DNA from: Megaustenia siamemsis
Lineage: Eukaryota > Mollusca > Gastropoda > Stylommatophora > Ariophantidae
Reading direction: 5' to 3'
Assembly (NCBI GenBank): GCA_032433765.1
Contig: JAVIAB010000051.1
Coordinates: forward strand, 77,053,744-77,117,743
DNA length: 64,000 nt
Of this stretch, positions 9,472-18,797 are shown piece after piece; position 1 is the stretch's first letter, and the number at the start of each line of letters is the position of its first letter. The notes under the pieces are model-generated. The model made no database searches and was not told the DNA's origin. It saw only the letters and a program-made list of their open reading frames with translations. A program made the position numbers and the translations under genes.

Positions 9472-10903
9472 GAATTGTAATTATTTTACTTGTGGATGTT
9501 GTAACTAATAAGGTGTAAGAGTCTACTAACTTTGAGACGAATTTTATATGTATAATGTCAGTGTGCACTGAATGATGAGTAGGAGTCTGTAAATGTACTG
9601 TTGCCTTAATGAGGAGACAGAACTATATGTATGAAGATGTTAGTGAGTCACCTGAAGAAAACAAACAAAATGGTAGCCATGTTTACATCGGTTTAAAAAG
9701 TTTGAGTAGAGTTAAGAGAACTCAGAATTTACAGGAAATAGAGTATGCATGGAGAGAGTCTTAGGAGACTAAGAAGAGACGAGAGAGTCAGTGACCCGAG
9801 TTGGAGAGACTCTATGAGTTATATAGGAATTCCAAGTGTGGAACAGCATTGTGAGATGTACACATGTGTGTATGAAGTGTGTTGTGGATAGTTTAATGGA
9901 AGTCTAGACAGACTAGATTCTGTATCAAATTTAAGTCAAATTTTGATTGCTATGTGTCTGTGATTACTTCTATGCTTCAATGTTCGGTCTGTCCAAGACT
10001 GTTGTGTGTATGATTAGAGGAGAAACATGTGAGATGCACATTTTTTAAAATACAATTTTATGAAAATGTAATTATATGTTGACGGGGAGAATTGCCTAAA
10101 ATTTAGGAATATGCGGGGAGAAGGAACAGATAAGAAGACTTTCGACCCGACAAGAGTGGACCAGTAAATTAAGCATGGGTTAAGAGATTCTGTAAGAAAG
10201 CGTATTGCTATGCAGACAACTTTATTAGCCGTGCCAGAAGAGCACGTGTTCAGGGAGAATAAGAGAACAGAGTAGACGGGTCTTGTTTCTTTTTCAGAAC
10301 TGGCACAGATATGATGCCGAAGAAAGACTAAACACGTCTTATTAGGCAATTAGAGAGTACAGTGCGAAGGCCGATCGAGCCTTAAATATTTCAGAATTGA
10401 TGTTTCCACAAATTGTTTTGTATACATGAGACACATGTTGTGTCGCAAAGATGTTTATTGAATGTCATGATATTGTTGTAGAATTATGAATGTTGTATAT
10501 GTAAACACCAATTACAGAACCTACCAGTTTAAATTAAGAGACGGAAAAGAAATGTGGGTTAGACATAGACAAAACAGACGATGACCTCAATTTAGCTGGC
10601 CTACATTCAGGCTAGGTCCAGAGTGACGTTCACGTTAGTCAGAGGCTTCAAAGCAAAACAAAGTGGCATGGCAGAGCGATGTTGTAAGATGATTGTATAC
10701 ATGATGGATTTTTCTTTTGAGATTCCAGTTTATAGATGTTGAATTTGTATTTCTAATTGTTGTAATAATTGATGTACAATGAGAAAAAGGAAATTAGTTA
10801 GCCCATTAAGGAAGTAGAAAGAGAGCAGTCACACTATGTTTTTATTTTGAGTTAAATTGATCTATGAATATATCAATTCAACTGAAATGTTGACGGAGAT
10901 ATA
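9472..10903 (+). other. 3' non-coding interior of the LTR element
   Basis: About 1.4 kb without a recognisable protein. The longest sensible plus-strand ORF is 45 codons (9627-9764, acidic start MYEDVSESPEENKQNG). A purine-rich GAGAAAAAGGAAA lies at about 10779 but is more than 100 bp from the 3' LTR. An autonomous element would carry pol here. Confidence 0.6.
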
Positions 10904-12031
10904 TGTTATAGTGTGACTCAGTCATGGGCGATAATGGAAGAATAGAAGAATATGACGATAGACAGAAGAATAAAAGAATGAGGCGATGACGATGTGAAGT
11001 AGGATAGTTTTAGGCGGCCGTAGAAAAGACACTCTTCAGAGGATTAGAAGGAGACGTTTAAGTCTACCCAACTCAGTCCGCTGAGTCGTAATCAACTTGA
11101 AGATTACCAGTGGAAATGCGTACAGGTGGTCAGCCTAAAGCCAGACAGATGTTTGCTCTGGTCGACAAAGTTGCGTAACGCAACGACACGGCCGCTGGTT
11201 CCTAGGAAACTCTTATATCGGCAGACGCCTTGAAGTCCAGTGAAGACCTGAGATGAAAGCGGACAACTAAACTGCCCGCGTAATCAAAAGACCAGGTTAT
11301 CTTTACGTTCAGCAGTGATTACTCTTTGAGTCTCTGAATTGGAAATCGCCTCGAGTTTTAGTTGTTAGGGGACGGACTTAGGAAGATGGACAGGTTCGAC
11401 AGGACTCCTAAAGTAATAAGACTTAGAGATAATAAAAAAAGGCGGAGCTAGAGAGATAGTGACGGTCAGGAGACGTAGGTTAGGCCGTATCAGTGGTCGG
11501 GGGGGTGTGGTCACCTGGGACTTAAACCCGAGACCCTGGGAACTACGGAGATTAGGAGAGGAGGCCCAGAATGCTTTGGCGAGGGGCAGTAGCTAGAGGA
11601 AGACTAAGAAGCCAGGGCTTGACTGAAACGGACGGTCGGCCAGAGACTCAGAGAGACATTCAGCTACACCAGTGAGACTCGGCTACACTCAAGCCAGACT
11701 CGATACAATTCGGCCACACTCGGCCAGACTGAGCACATTCAGATACTAGTTCCTCAGCACTATCAGAAAGAGACAGGCAGATGTACTTAAGAATACTATA
11801 CGGAGTAAACGGTCAACAAGATAGATAGATAACCACAGATAGAACTTTATGAATACGAAACTGCCACACACAAACGTTATTTGACAATTCATCATCGCCG
11901 ATAGCTATGTCAAGTAACACCAATAAAAACGTTGTTTATACTTGTTTAAAAAGGTTGATGAGTTATATATGTGTGTGTCCAAAGAAAGAACAAGTAGTAA
12001 GTCAGAAAGAAGCATGAAGAAGTCCTGAACA
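10904..12031 (+). repeat. 3' LTR (complete, 1128 bp)
   Basis: Begins TGTTATAG and ends GAACA, followed by the TSD GCAT at 12032-12035. It contains the block (about 11731-11945) missing from the 5' LTR. Confidence 0.85.
11922..11927 (+). promoter_or_regulatory. Possible LTR polyadenylation signal AATAAA
   Basis: An AATAAA lies about 105 bp before the end of the 3' LTR, inside the block absent from the 5' LTR. Position fits an R-region signal; function is inference. Confidence 0.35.
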
Positions 12032-12035
12032 GCAT

Positions 12036-12420
12036 ACTTCCTACAACTATTTACGACACTCTCCATCTGATTCTTTCGGTAGTGGTGTACTCCTATTTAC
12101 TACATTGTTGATGGCCTTTGATACTGAGTCCCCTATGACCTCTTTTTTTTACATAAAATGTGCTCCTAGATTTGGCTAATGTTGTCCGTCCACGTCATTG
12201 TCTTTCATGATGGTCTGACACATATTATACAACATCCGGTCGAGTCGCAGCCAGTGCCAGTCTCTAATCTCTATCTTACACCTGATTACGATCGCTCGCC
12301 CGTCCTCCCGTTATCGTATCTCCCATTATCGCCATCCGACCCATTTTTTGGTCCTATCACATGGTCCCGGCCTCACTACGCCTCTTCCTTTCACATTTCC
12401 CACACTCCACTTTTTAAACA
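12036..12420. other. Flank between LTR element and SINE-head array, no gene seen
   Basis: It continues the sequence interrupted by the LTR element. An open frame on the plus strand (12179-12499) runs into the repeat array and has no protein-like features. Confidence 0.4.
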
Positions 12421-13320
12421 GGGAGCCTCAGTGGCTGAGTGGTTAGTGCACTTGCTTCCTGACCTGAAGGGCAGGGAGCCTCGGTGGCTGAGTGGTTAGT
12501 GCACTTGCTTCCTGACCTGAAGGGCAGGGAGCCTCGGTGGCTGAGTGGTTAGTGCACTTGCTTCCTGGACCTGAAGGGCAGGGAGCCTCGGTGGCTGAGT
12601 GGTTAGTGTACTAGCTTCCTGATCTGAAGGGCAGGGAGCCTCGGTGGCTGAGTGGTTAGTGTACTAGCTTCCTGACCTGAAGGGCAGGGAGCCTCGGTGG
12701 CTGAGTGGTTAGTGTACTAGCTTCCTGACCTGAAGGGCAGGGAGCCTCGGTGGCTGAGTGGTTAGTGCACTTGCTTCCTGATGAAGGCAGGGAGCCTCGG
12801 TGGCTGAGTGGTTAGTGTACTAGCTTCCTGACCTGAAGGGCAGGGAGCCTCGGTGGCTGAGTGGTCAGTGCACTTGCTTCCTGACCTGAAGGGCAGGGAG
12901 CCTCGGGGCTGAGTGGTAGTATACTAGCTTCCTGACCTGAAGGGCAGGAAGCCTCGGTGGCTGAGTGGTTAGTGGTTAGTGCACTGCTTCCTGACCTGAA
13001 GGGCAGGGATCCTCGGTGGCTGAGTGTAGTGCCTTGCTTCCGACCTGAAGGGCAGGGAGCGTCGGTGCTGAGTGGTTAGTGTACTTGCTTCTGACCTGAA
13101 TGGCAGGGAGCGTCGGTGGCTGAGTGGTTAGTGTACTTGCTTCCTGACCTGAATGGCAGGGAGCGTCGGTGGCTGAGTGGTTAGTGTACTTGCTTCCTGA
13201 CCTGAATGGCAGGGAGCCTCGGTGGCTGAGTGGTTAATGTACTTGCTTCCTGACCTGAATGGCAGGGAGCCTCGGTGGCTGAGTGGTTAGTGTACTTGCT
13301 TCCTGACCTGAAGGGCCCGG
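12421..13320 (+). repeat. Tandem array of a SINE tRNA-like head, 17 units of about 53 bp
   Basis: The unit starts GGGAGCCTCGGTGGCTGAGT, continues GGTTAGTGCACTTGCTTCCT and ends GACCTGAAGGGCA. I count 17 units. Each carries the A-box region (GGTGGCTGAGTGG) but stops before the B box. Only the last unit continues into CCCGGGTTCGATCCC (about 13315-13329) and a SINE body. Units 10-13 hold small deletions. Confidence 0.9.
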
Positions 13321-13503
13321 GTTCGATCCCCAAGCATTGTCGGATTTTTTTTCCGGACTTACAAGACTGAGGGGTTCATCCAGCCTCTAAAAATGGGTAC
13401 AGAGATTTTTCTGGGAAGTAAAGGCGGCCTGGCGTGATACCGACCAAATCACCCAAATATATGTCGTGGTCATAGAAAAATATGGTCACTAACACCATAT
13501 TTA
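13321..13503 (+). mobile_element. SINE-E body (B box, core domain, 3' hairpin)
   Basis: After the last head unit comes GGGTTCGATCCC, then a body with CATCCAGCCTCTAAAAATGG, CTGGGAAGTAAAGGCGGC, GTGATACCGACCAAATCACC and the TATGGT-cactaac-ACCATA inverted repeat (13481-13499). It shares the core with SINE-A but has a different head. Confidence 0.8.
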
Positions 13504-13600
13504 ATGTAGTATATTACTCTTGCTATTTTCTTATTGTTTTATCTCTTCCTTCTTTGTAGCATTAGTTTATTACTCCAAGACATGCAGTGGAGTATATCCT

Positions 13601-13739
13601 TATTTCGCTGTCTGTTCCTGTTTGTGCTGTGCCTGTTTTCTGAAGAAGGTCGCATGTAAACGGAATTGTCAAATATTTTGTATTGTCCTTTTTGTAAAGC
13701 TGTCACCATACTTGTAGGAGTGTATGTTACACCCCACCA
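13601..13739. repeat. Right arm of the inverted repeat
   Basis: Reverse complement of 3916-4130: GTGTAACATACACTCCTACA occurs on the minus strand near 13717-13736, followed on that strand by the CAATACAAAATA and CAGAAAACAGG blocks. Confidence 0.6.
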
Positions 13740-13928
13740 CTTGTTCCTTTCTAGTGTGGAGACCGATAATCTACCTGAAGACCAGTCAGCCCCTTTAAAT
13801 GCACCATAATGCTAGTGTTCCCCATCTCAATGTGTGCAAACGTCTCATTATTGCACGCTCTAAATGTCGCTCTCGTCTTGGGTATTACAAAAAATAAAAG
13901 ATCTTTATATATTATTTCTGAGTTAAAG

Positions 13929-14985
13929 TTCATCATCATCATCGAGTGCCATCTTCGCAACGAAGGTTGGCTACCATAGATCGCCATTCCACTATGTTTC
14001 TTGCTTTGATGGTACAGGTTGTCATAGATTGACTTGTCCATCTTTTGATGTTACTCGTCCATGTTAGTCTTGGTCTGCCTCTGCCTCTTTTACCTTGTAT
14101 TTTTCCTTCCAATATTACTTTTAGTAGGCGGCTGTGTCTTTTAACGTGCCCAAAAAAATGTCATTTGTCTTGTCTTAATTGTATTTAGTAGTTCTCTTTT
14201 TATTTTTAGTTGTTTTAAAATTCATAGTTTGTTTTCTTTTCTTTCCATCCAATTTTACCTATTCTACTATAAATCCACATTTCAAAGGCTTCAATTTTCT
14301 GTTATGTTTCTTGTCTAATGTCCATGTTTCTGCACCATATAGGAATATTGAGAAGATGTAACATTTTGCTATTCTTAGTTTCAGCCCTGCTGTTATTTGT
14401 TTTTGTTGTTAGTATATTTTTCATGGCATTAAAATTACTTTTTGCCATACCTATTCTTTTGTTTATTTCAATTTTACATTTTCCATCATTGGTTATAGTA
14501 TGTCCAAGGTAGTTGTAGCTCTGAACTGTCTCCAGATGTATTCTTTCAACTGTGCTATTTATTTGTAGGTCTTGAGAATTTTCTTTGTTTAAGATCATAA
14601 TTTTAGTCTTTTTGATATTCATATCTAGTCCATATTATTTGCTTGTTATGTTATTATATTAAGCAATTGTTGTAGGTCTCTAGGATTTTCTACTAGTAGA
14701 ACAGTATCATCAGCATACCTTAGGCTATTGATTATTTTTCCATTAATGTTTAGGCCTGGTATCTCTGAGATGTCTTTAAAGATTTGCTCATGTATAGATT
14801 GAACAAGCTGGTGATAGGATGCATTCTTGTCTTACTCCTCTTTTTATATCAATGGGTGTAGAGTTCTCTTTGTTATATTTTATTTATTGCTGTTTGCTCC
14901 CAGTACAAATGACATATTAATCGTATGTCTGTGTCGACTTGATTTATATTTTTTAGGCAGTCTATAAATTGATTATGTGTGTTAC
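13929..14985 (-). pseudogene. LINE family 2, minus strand, RT and C-terminal part
   Basis: A reverse-orientation copy of the element at 49161-50211. From its 3' end it shows the CATCATCATC tail complement, WRSMVANLRC, the GRGRPRLTW basic region, the AETWTLDKK/MWIYRRIG region and the LRYADD catalytic box (complement near 14712). Frameshifts break it into pieces. The upstream part continues at 15241 beyond an inserted repeat. Confidence 0.75.
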
Positions 14986-15240
14986 CGGGGCCTCATTATG
15001 AGGGAAGTAAGAATAGTGACACTGTGACCTCCAGGCATGTCGTAAGAGGCGACTAAGGAGATTGATCGATGGCTTGAAAAGCTGTCATTGTAAAAAGTGT
15101 TATGGAAACAGCGCCATATATTTTAGTGCAGTGATCTCTACAATATGTGCCACTTTGGCATGCAAGGTTTCTGTTTTTGAGATTGTGGTTCTGCCCTATG
15201 TGCCGTCTTCGGCTCGAAAGGACAATAGACAGACAGATAG
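14986..15240. mobile_element. Dispersed repeat D inserted in the LINE
   Basis: Sequence from ACCGGGGCC through GGCATGTCGTAAGAGGCGAC to a GACAGACAGATAG tail splits the family 2 reverse transcriptase exactly at the codons following AFDRVHHKQ. Similar flanks TATGTGTGTT (14976-14985) and TATGTTTGTT (15241-15250) look like a TSD. The same start (TACCGGGGCC ... CATGTCGTAAGAG) recurs at about 61950-62080, so it is a dispersed element. Confidence 0.6.
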
Positions 15241-15445
15241 ATATGTTTGTTTATGGTGTACTCTATCAAAAGCTTTGGTTTAGCCTATGAAGCAGGTATA
15301 TATTGGTTTGTTTACTTTTATGCACTTTTCAATCAATGTCCTCATGCTAAATACGACTTCTTTTGTCCCACTGTTTTTCCAAATTGTTGCTCATCTCATT
15401 CAGTATTGATTTTATTCTGAATCCTTCCTAGGTTAAAGTTACCAT
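15241..15445 (-). pseudogene. LINE family 2, minus strand, N-terminal RT part
   Basis: On the minus strand this reads GTKEVVFSMRTLIEKCIKVN, then CFIGxTKAFDRVHHKQ, the usual RT block around the first catalytic aspartate. It is continuous with 13929-14985 once repeat D is removed. It is broken by stops. Confidence 0.65.
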
Positions 15446-15526
15446 AGTAAATAAACTCTCTGATTCATCTTCTATTCCGAATCATTTAGCCTCCCGCTGA
15501 CTTTTTAACAATCACTTTTTTTCAGT

Positions 15527-15775
15527 TTATATCATTCCCCTATATTCATTTTCATGCAATTTATATCACTCCCCTATATTCATTTTCATGCAATTTATAT
15601 CACTCCCCTATATTCATTTTCATGCAATTTATATCACTCCCCTATACTTATTTTCATGCAATTTGTACCACTCCCCTATATTCATTTTCATGCAATTTAT
15701 ACCACCCTATACTTATTTTCATGCAATTTATATCACTCCCCTATATTCATTTCCATGCAATTTATATCACTGACT
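15527..15775. repeat. 34-bp minisatellite, 7-8 copies
   Basis: The unit is TTATATCACTCCCCTATATT followed by CATTTTCATGCAAT. Because 34 is not a multiple of three, the array gives the same peptide in three frames 34 bp apart, which explains overlapping ORFs that are not genes. Confidence 0.9.
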
Positions 15776-15779
15776 CGTA

Positions 15780-16285
15780 TTCACTTTCTATCATTCACCC
15801 GTAAACACTTTCATTTCACGTTATATCATTTTCTTAAAAACACTTATCATGTTTTGACGCCTTTTTAAACACTGTATAAACTCACTTGTCAACACTCCCG
15901 TTTACTTACTATCTTTCACTTAGCACACGTTACTCAGCACTTATCTGCCCTGTGTTTAAGGCATAAACGTTTCCGCTTGCCTACATCCACTTGTAAATGG
16001 ATATCCGATAACTTTGTGCTAAACATCATGTCGATATATTTAAAGATATGAGGTTCACACGCTGGATATCCCTACTGTTTTCTATGTGACTTTCCTCTAA
16101 GAGAACGCTTCTCATTTCTAGTTAGTAACAATACTATTAACAAATTTACATCCACAAGTTAGAAGAGGAAGGTGGGTTTGTAAAATTATGCTTCTTCTTT
16201 CGTTTCCTTTTCATGGGTTTTGTCGTGTCAGGTAGCATTTTTTATTCCGCAAATTAACAGCTGCGGGAGATATCTATGAGGCGAT
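15780..16285. other. AT-rich stretch, no gene seen
   Basis: No open frame or repeat signature was recognised beyond decayed continuation of the preceding minisatellite. Confidence 0.4.
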
Positions 16286-16470
16286 AATAAAGAGGTATCA
16301 ACGTGTATGGCTATGTAAAGAAAATACTAAACGTGACAAGAAGAGACAGAATTAGAAATGACAATATCGGGAACAGAATGGATCATATTCAGCAATAACA
16401 GAACAAATGGTCTGAACATGCAGACTATATAACCATAAATGGCTATCCTCGAGAGCATTCATTTCCAGAG
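16286..16470 (+). pseudogene. Possible LINE C-terminal remnant
   Basis: One frame reads ILNVTRRDRIRNDNI-NRMDHIQQ, similar in style to the RRxxxISxRDRxRNEDIRxR segment common in animal LINE proteins. Very short and with no other support. Confidence 0.35.
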
Positions 16471-16830
16471 GAAATATGGAAAGGGGAGAGAAGTAAAGTA
16501 AAATAAGGGAAAATTACTTGTAAAAACGTATGTTAACATACTAAAAATGAACAAAATAATTGTACATTAGTTCAAATGATTAAACCAGGCGAAAAATAAA
16601 ACAAATGGCTAAACACATTCTAGTTAGTTTGCCAAAAATAATCACAATAACGATACAACAACGGCACACACACAAAAAAAAACAGAAAAAAAGAAATATT
16701 TGTTAAAATCACTAAACAAAAATCTACATATAGGCTTAAGTAATGTTACATAGAACAATTGTACAAAATGAATAGTCACAAATTATGTGTTCGAGCATTA
16801 TAATTGATCAGGGTTTAATTATTAACTTAC

Positions 16831-17037
16831 CTAGTGAAAGTGGCTCGAAGTACGAAGGGTTCACATTTAATCCGCTGGCTTCTATATCCGACTTCTCAGA
16901 GAAAGCTGGGCCTTGACCCTGTCCAATTCAGTCACACCAAAAATATAGAACATCTGACCAGCCCCTCTCAGGCCAATGGTCAGCGCTGCCAGCCAAAACA
17001 AAAGCACGCCTTTTCTAAACTTTCTGTGCAGCAACAT
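16831..17037 (-). CDS. Candidate first coding exon of a host gene (type II membrane or secreted protein)
   Basis: On the minus strand an ATG at 17037 opens MLLHRKFRKGVLLFWLAALT: a basic start, then a hydrophobic segment, the arrangement of a signal peptide or type II anchor. The frame runs 51 codons to a TAG at 16882. A single-base frame change near RVKAQ would instead give an open reading (ending NVNPSYFEPLSL) to a strong splice donor, CACTAG|GTAAGT, at 16831/16830. Sequence upstream (17140-17400) is richer in GC than its surroundings, as in a promoter. I do not recognise the protein and no second exon was found, so this is a speculative call that depends on an indel error. Confidence 0.3.
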
Positions 17038-17139
17038 TTTACGGTTCTCTTGATCTATTTAACGTTTTCAGGAATGTATTCCAAGGTGAATAAGTCTTTA
17101 CACAATCAATTCTAGATACTGTTCATGCCTGTGGCTAAA

Positions 17140-17755
17140 TCACATTAATCAGGAGCTAGACGTTCGTGAACATTACAAGTGTGATCCATGGCCACGACTT
17201 GCGAGGCGTACAAATCATAGAGTTAATGTGAACCGGGAGCACATCCACGAGAACCGCTCGCTCAGCTGCTCTCTCGGCGAGTGCACAGTTAATGTTTATT
17301 ATAACATGTTATCGACACACAATTCCGCAACATGAGGGGCGGCCGGTTATTATTTGCTCACTAGCAGAACTCACAGTCATATGTTTATCCAGTACAGGAG
17401 GTGTCCAATTCAAACCTGTGATATAGGATGCGTCCAGTTATAACTTATTTCACGGAGCTATGTTTGGGAATAAGTGCCGGCAATTTCTATCAATGGAAGA
17501 AATCAGGCCTGCACACTTCATAATAAATATTCACACGGTGATTTTTTTTTAAAACTGAGATACTCTCAACATTACACAGAAAGCTAACCAGATCTGAATG
17601 AGATCTTTACGTTGTTCGGTCGAGGCATATCATTGGCTGAAGTAAGGCAAGTCCAACGAAAAACTGGGACAATATTATGATCGTTACACAGTCGAGGCGT
17701 GGAGGACTTTAGCATCACGACCTCTGCTATGTGTGGGTGAGAATGCGTGAGAACG
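17140..17755. other. Unassigned, moderately GC-richer stretch
   Basis: Contains GCTCGCTCAGCTGCTCTCTC and no ORF. It could be the promoter side of the candidate exon at 16831-17037, or simply unique DNA. Confidence 0.3.
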
Positions 17756-17757
17756 AG

Positions 17758-17782
17758 TATGTGTGTGTGTGTGTGTGTGTGT
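17758..17782. repeat. (GT)n microsatellite
   Basis: About 12 uninterrupted GT units. Confidence 0.9.
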
Positions 17783-17899
17783 GGGCTACGTGTTGTCCCA
17801 TACTCGGATCGATTGTTGGAGCCCCCGCCCCCCTTTTTTTTCCTCAAGCACTCTAACATTGCGGGTCTTACAGCGCAGAAGAGGAGACCCAAGGGTTAA

Positions 17900-18330
17900 T
17901 TTGCCAGCTGTTGTATGGAAGACCGGACAGAAAAATAGAAATTGAGAGAATCAAGAGAAACGAGATCGATGGAAGGGACAAACAGACAAACAGAAATATG
18001 GATGGTTGAAAAGATGTATAGCTAGAAAAATAGGCTGACAAATAGACTAATTAAAAGATGGTGAAGTACAGCTAATTTTATAATGGGCAAATTACTCAAC
18101 TAAAACAAAAATGTAAAACACTATCTTAAAATTATAAAATCATAGAGCCTGCAAGTAATAACGATAACAATAAACTACAACCTCATCCAATGACAAACAA
18201 TAACTGAGTGGATCGACCTGCATAATTTGACATGAAAAAAATCTCGATCGATATAATATCACTGTTTACAGAGCGCATCATTGGTGTTCAATATCCTATA
18301 CGAAGATCTTGAAAGCGATTATGATAAAAC
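17900..18330. other. AT-rich stretch, no gene seen
   Basis: No recognised gene or repeat before the SINE-A insertion. Confidence 0.4.
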
Positions 18331-18342
18331 ATGCATAAAACT

Positions 18343-18600
18343 AGGGAGCCGTGATAGCTCAGTGGTTAGTGAACTGGACTACAAAGGACAAGGGGTAGGG
18401 TTCGATCCCAACCGACGGCTCCGGGTTCATCCGCCTTAAATGGGTACCGGATTTTTTTCTGGGAAAGTAAAGCAGCACGGGTGTAATACCGACCACATTA
18501 CCCCAAAAATCATGTGCTGAAGGTCTGTAAAATATAGGGTCACTAACACCATATTCCCTATACGCCACTTGGCGTGACGGGGTACTTACTTTTTTTTTTA
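18343..18600 (+). mobile_element. SINE-A copy with 12-bp TSD
   Basis: A complete SINE-A flanked by perfect 12-bp direct repeats ATGCATAAAACT (18331-18342 and 18601-18612). The head keeps a pairing acceptor stem (GGAGCCG with CGGCTCC), an A box TAGCTCAGTGG and a B box GGTTCGATCCC. It ends in a T-rich tail. The TSD proves insertion by target-primed reverse transcription and fixes the ends of the family. Confidence 0.95.
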
Positions 18601-18797
18601 ATGCATAAAACTCACTGACATGGCAAGAACAAGCGGCGGAGAGCGTCTACATACATTTATCTAGAAAATTGGGAGAAAGATGAGAAATGAAATCTAGAGA
18701 ACTCTTGGGGAGCTTCTTATTCTTTTCTTGGTCGGTGGCTAGGGCGCCTTGTGGGGCAACAACAGTAGCGGTGGGTAGAGCTAATATCTAATGAGAG

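Larger units (their letters stand above)
5551..12031 (+). mobile_element. LTR retrotransposon without pol (Gag-only type)
   Basis: Two near-identical long direct repeats (5551 to about 6462, and 10904-12031) begin TGTTATAGTGTGACTCAG. The outer right end is CA, and GCAT flanks both sides (5547-5550 and 12032-12035) as a 4-bp TSD. The 4.4 kb interior codes for a retrotransposon Gag domain and coiled-coil/charged ORFs between 7253 and 9471. I see no protease, reverse transcriptase, RNase H or integrase motif on either strand. No clear primer-binding site (TGG start) follows the 5' LTR, and no clean polypurine tract abuts the 3' LTR. It must depend on another element for replication. It inserted next to the Penelope-like remnant. 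Confidence 0.85.

Noticed and set aside
10014..10349. 111-residue minus-strand ORF in the LTR element interior
   Set aside because: Antisense to the element, no domain; likely chance in the non-coding part.
12179..12499. 106-residue plus-strand ORF
   Set aside because: Ends inside the SINE-head array and has no protein-like features.
15554..15868. Overlapping ORFs with FHAIYIT repeats
   Set aside because: Same 34-bp repeat in three frames.
17584..17892. 102-residue minus-strand ORF
   Set aside because: Spans a GT microsatellite (His-Thr repeats) and a poly-C/T run; no support.
18343..18420. Functional tRNA gene
   Set aside because: Head is followed by a SINE body, lacks a normal anticodon arm, occurs in many copies and is bounded by a TSD.
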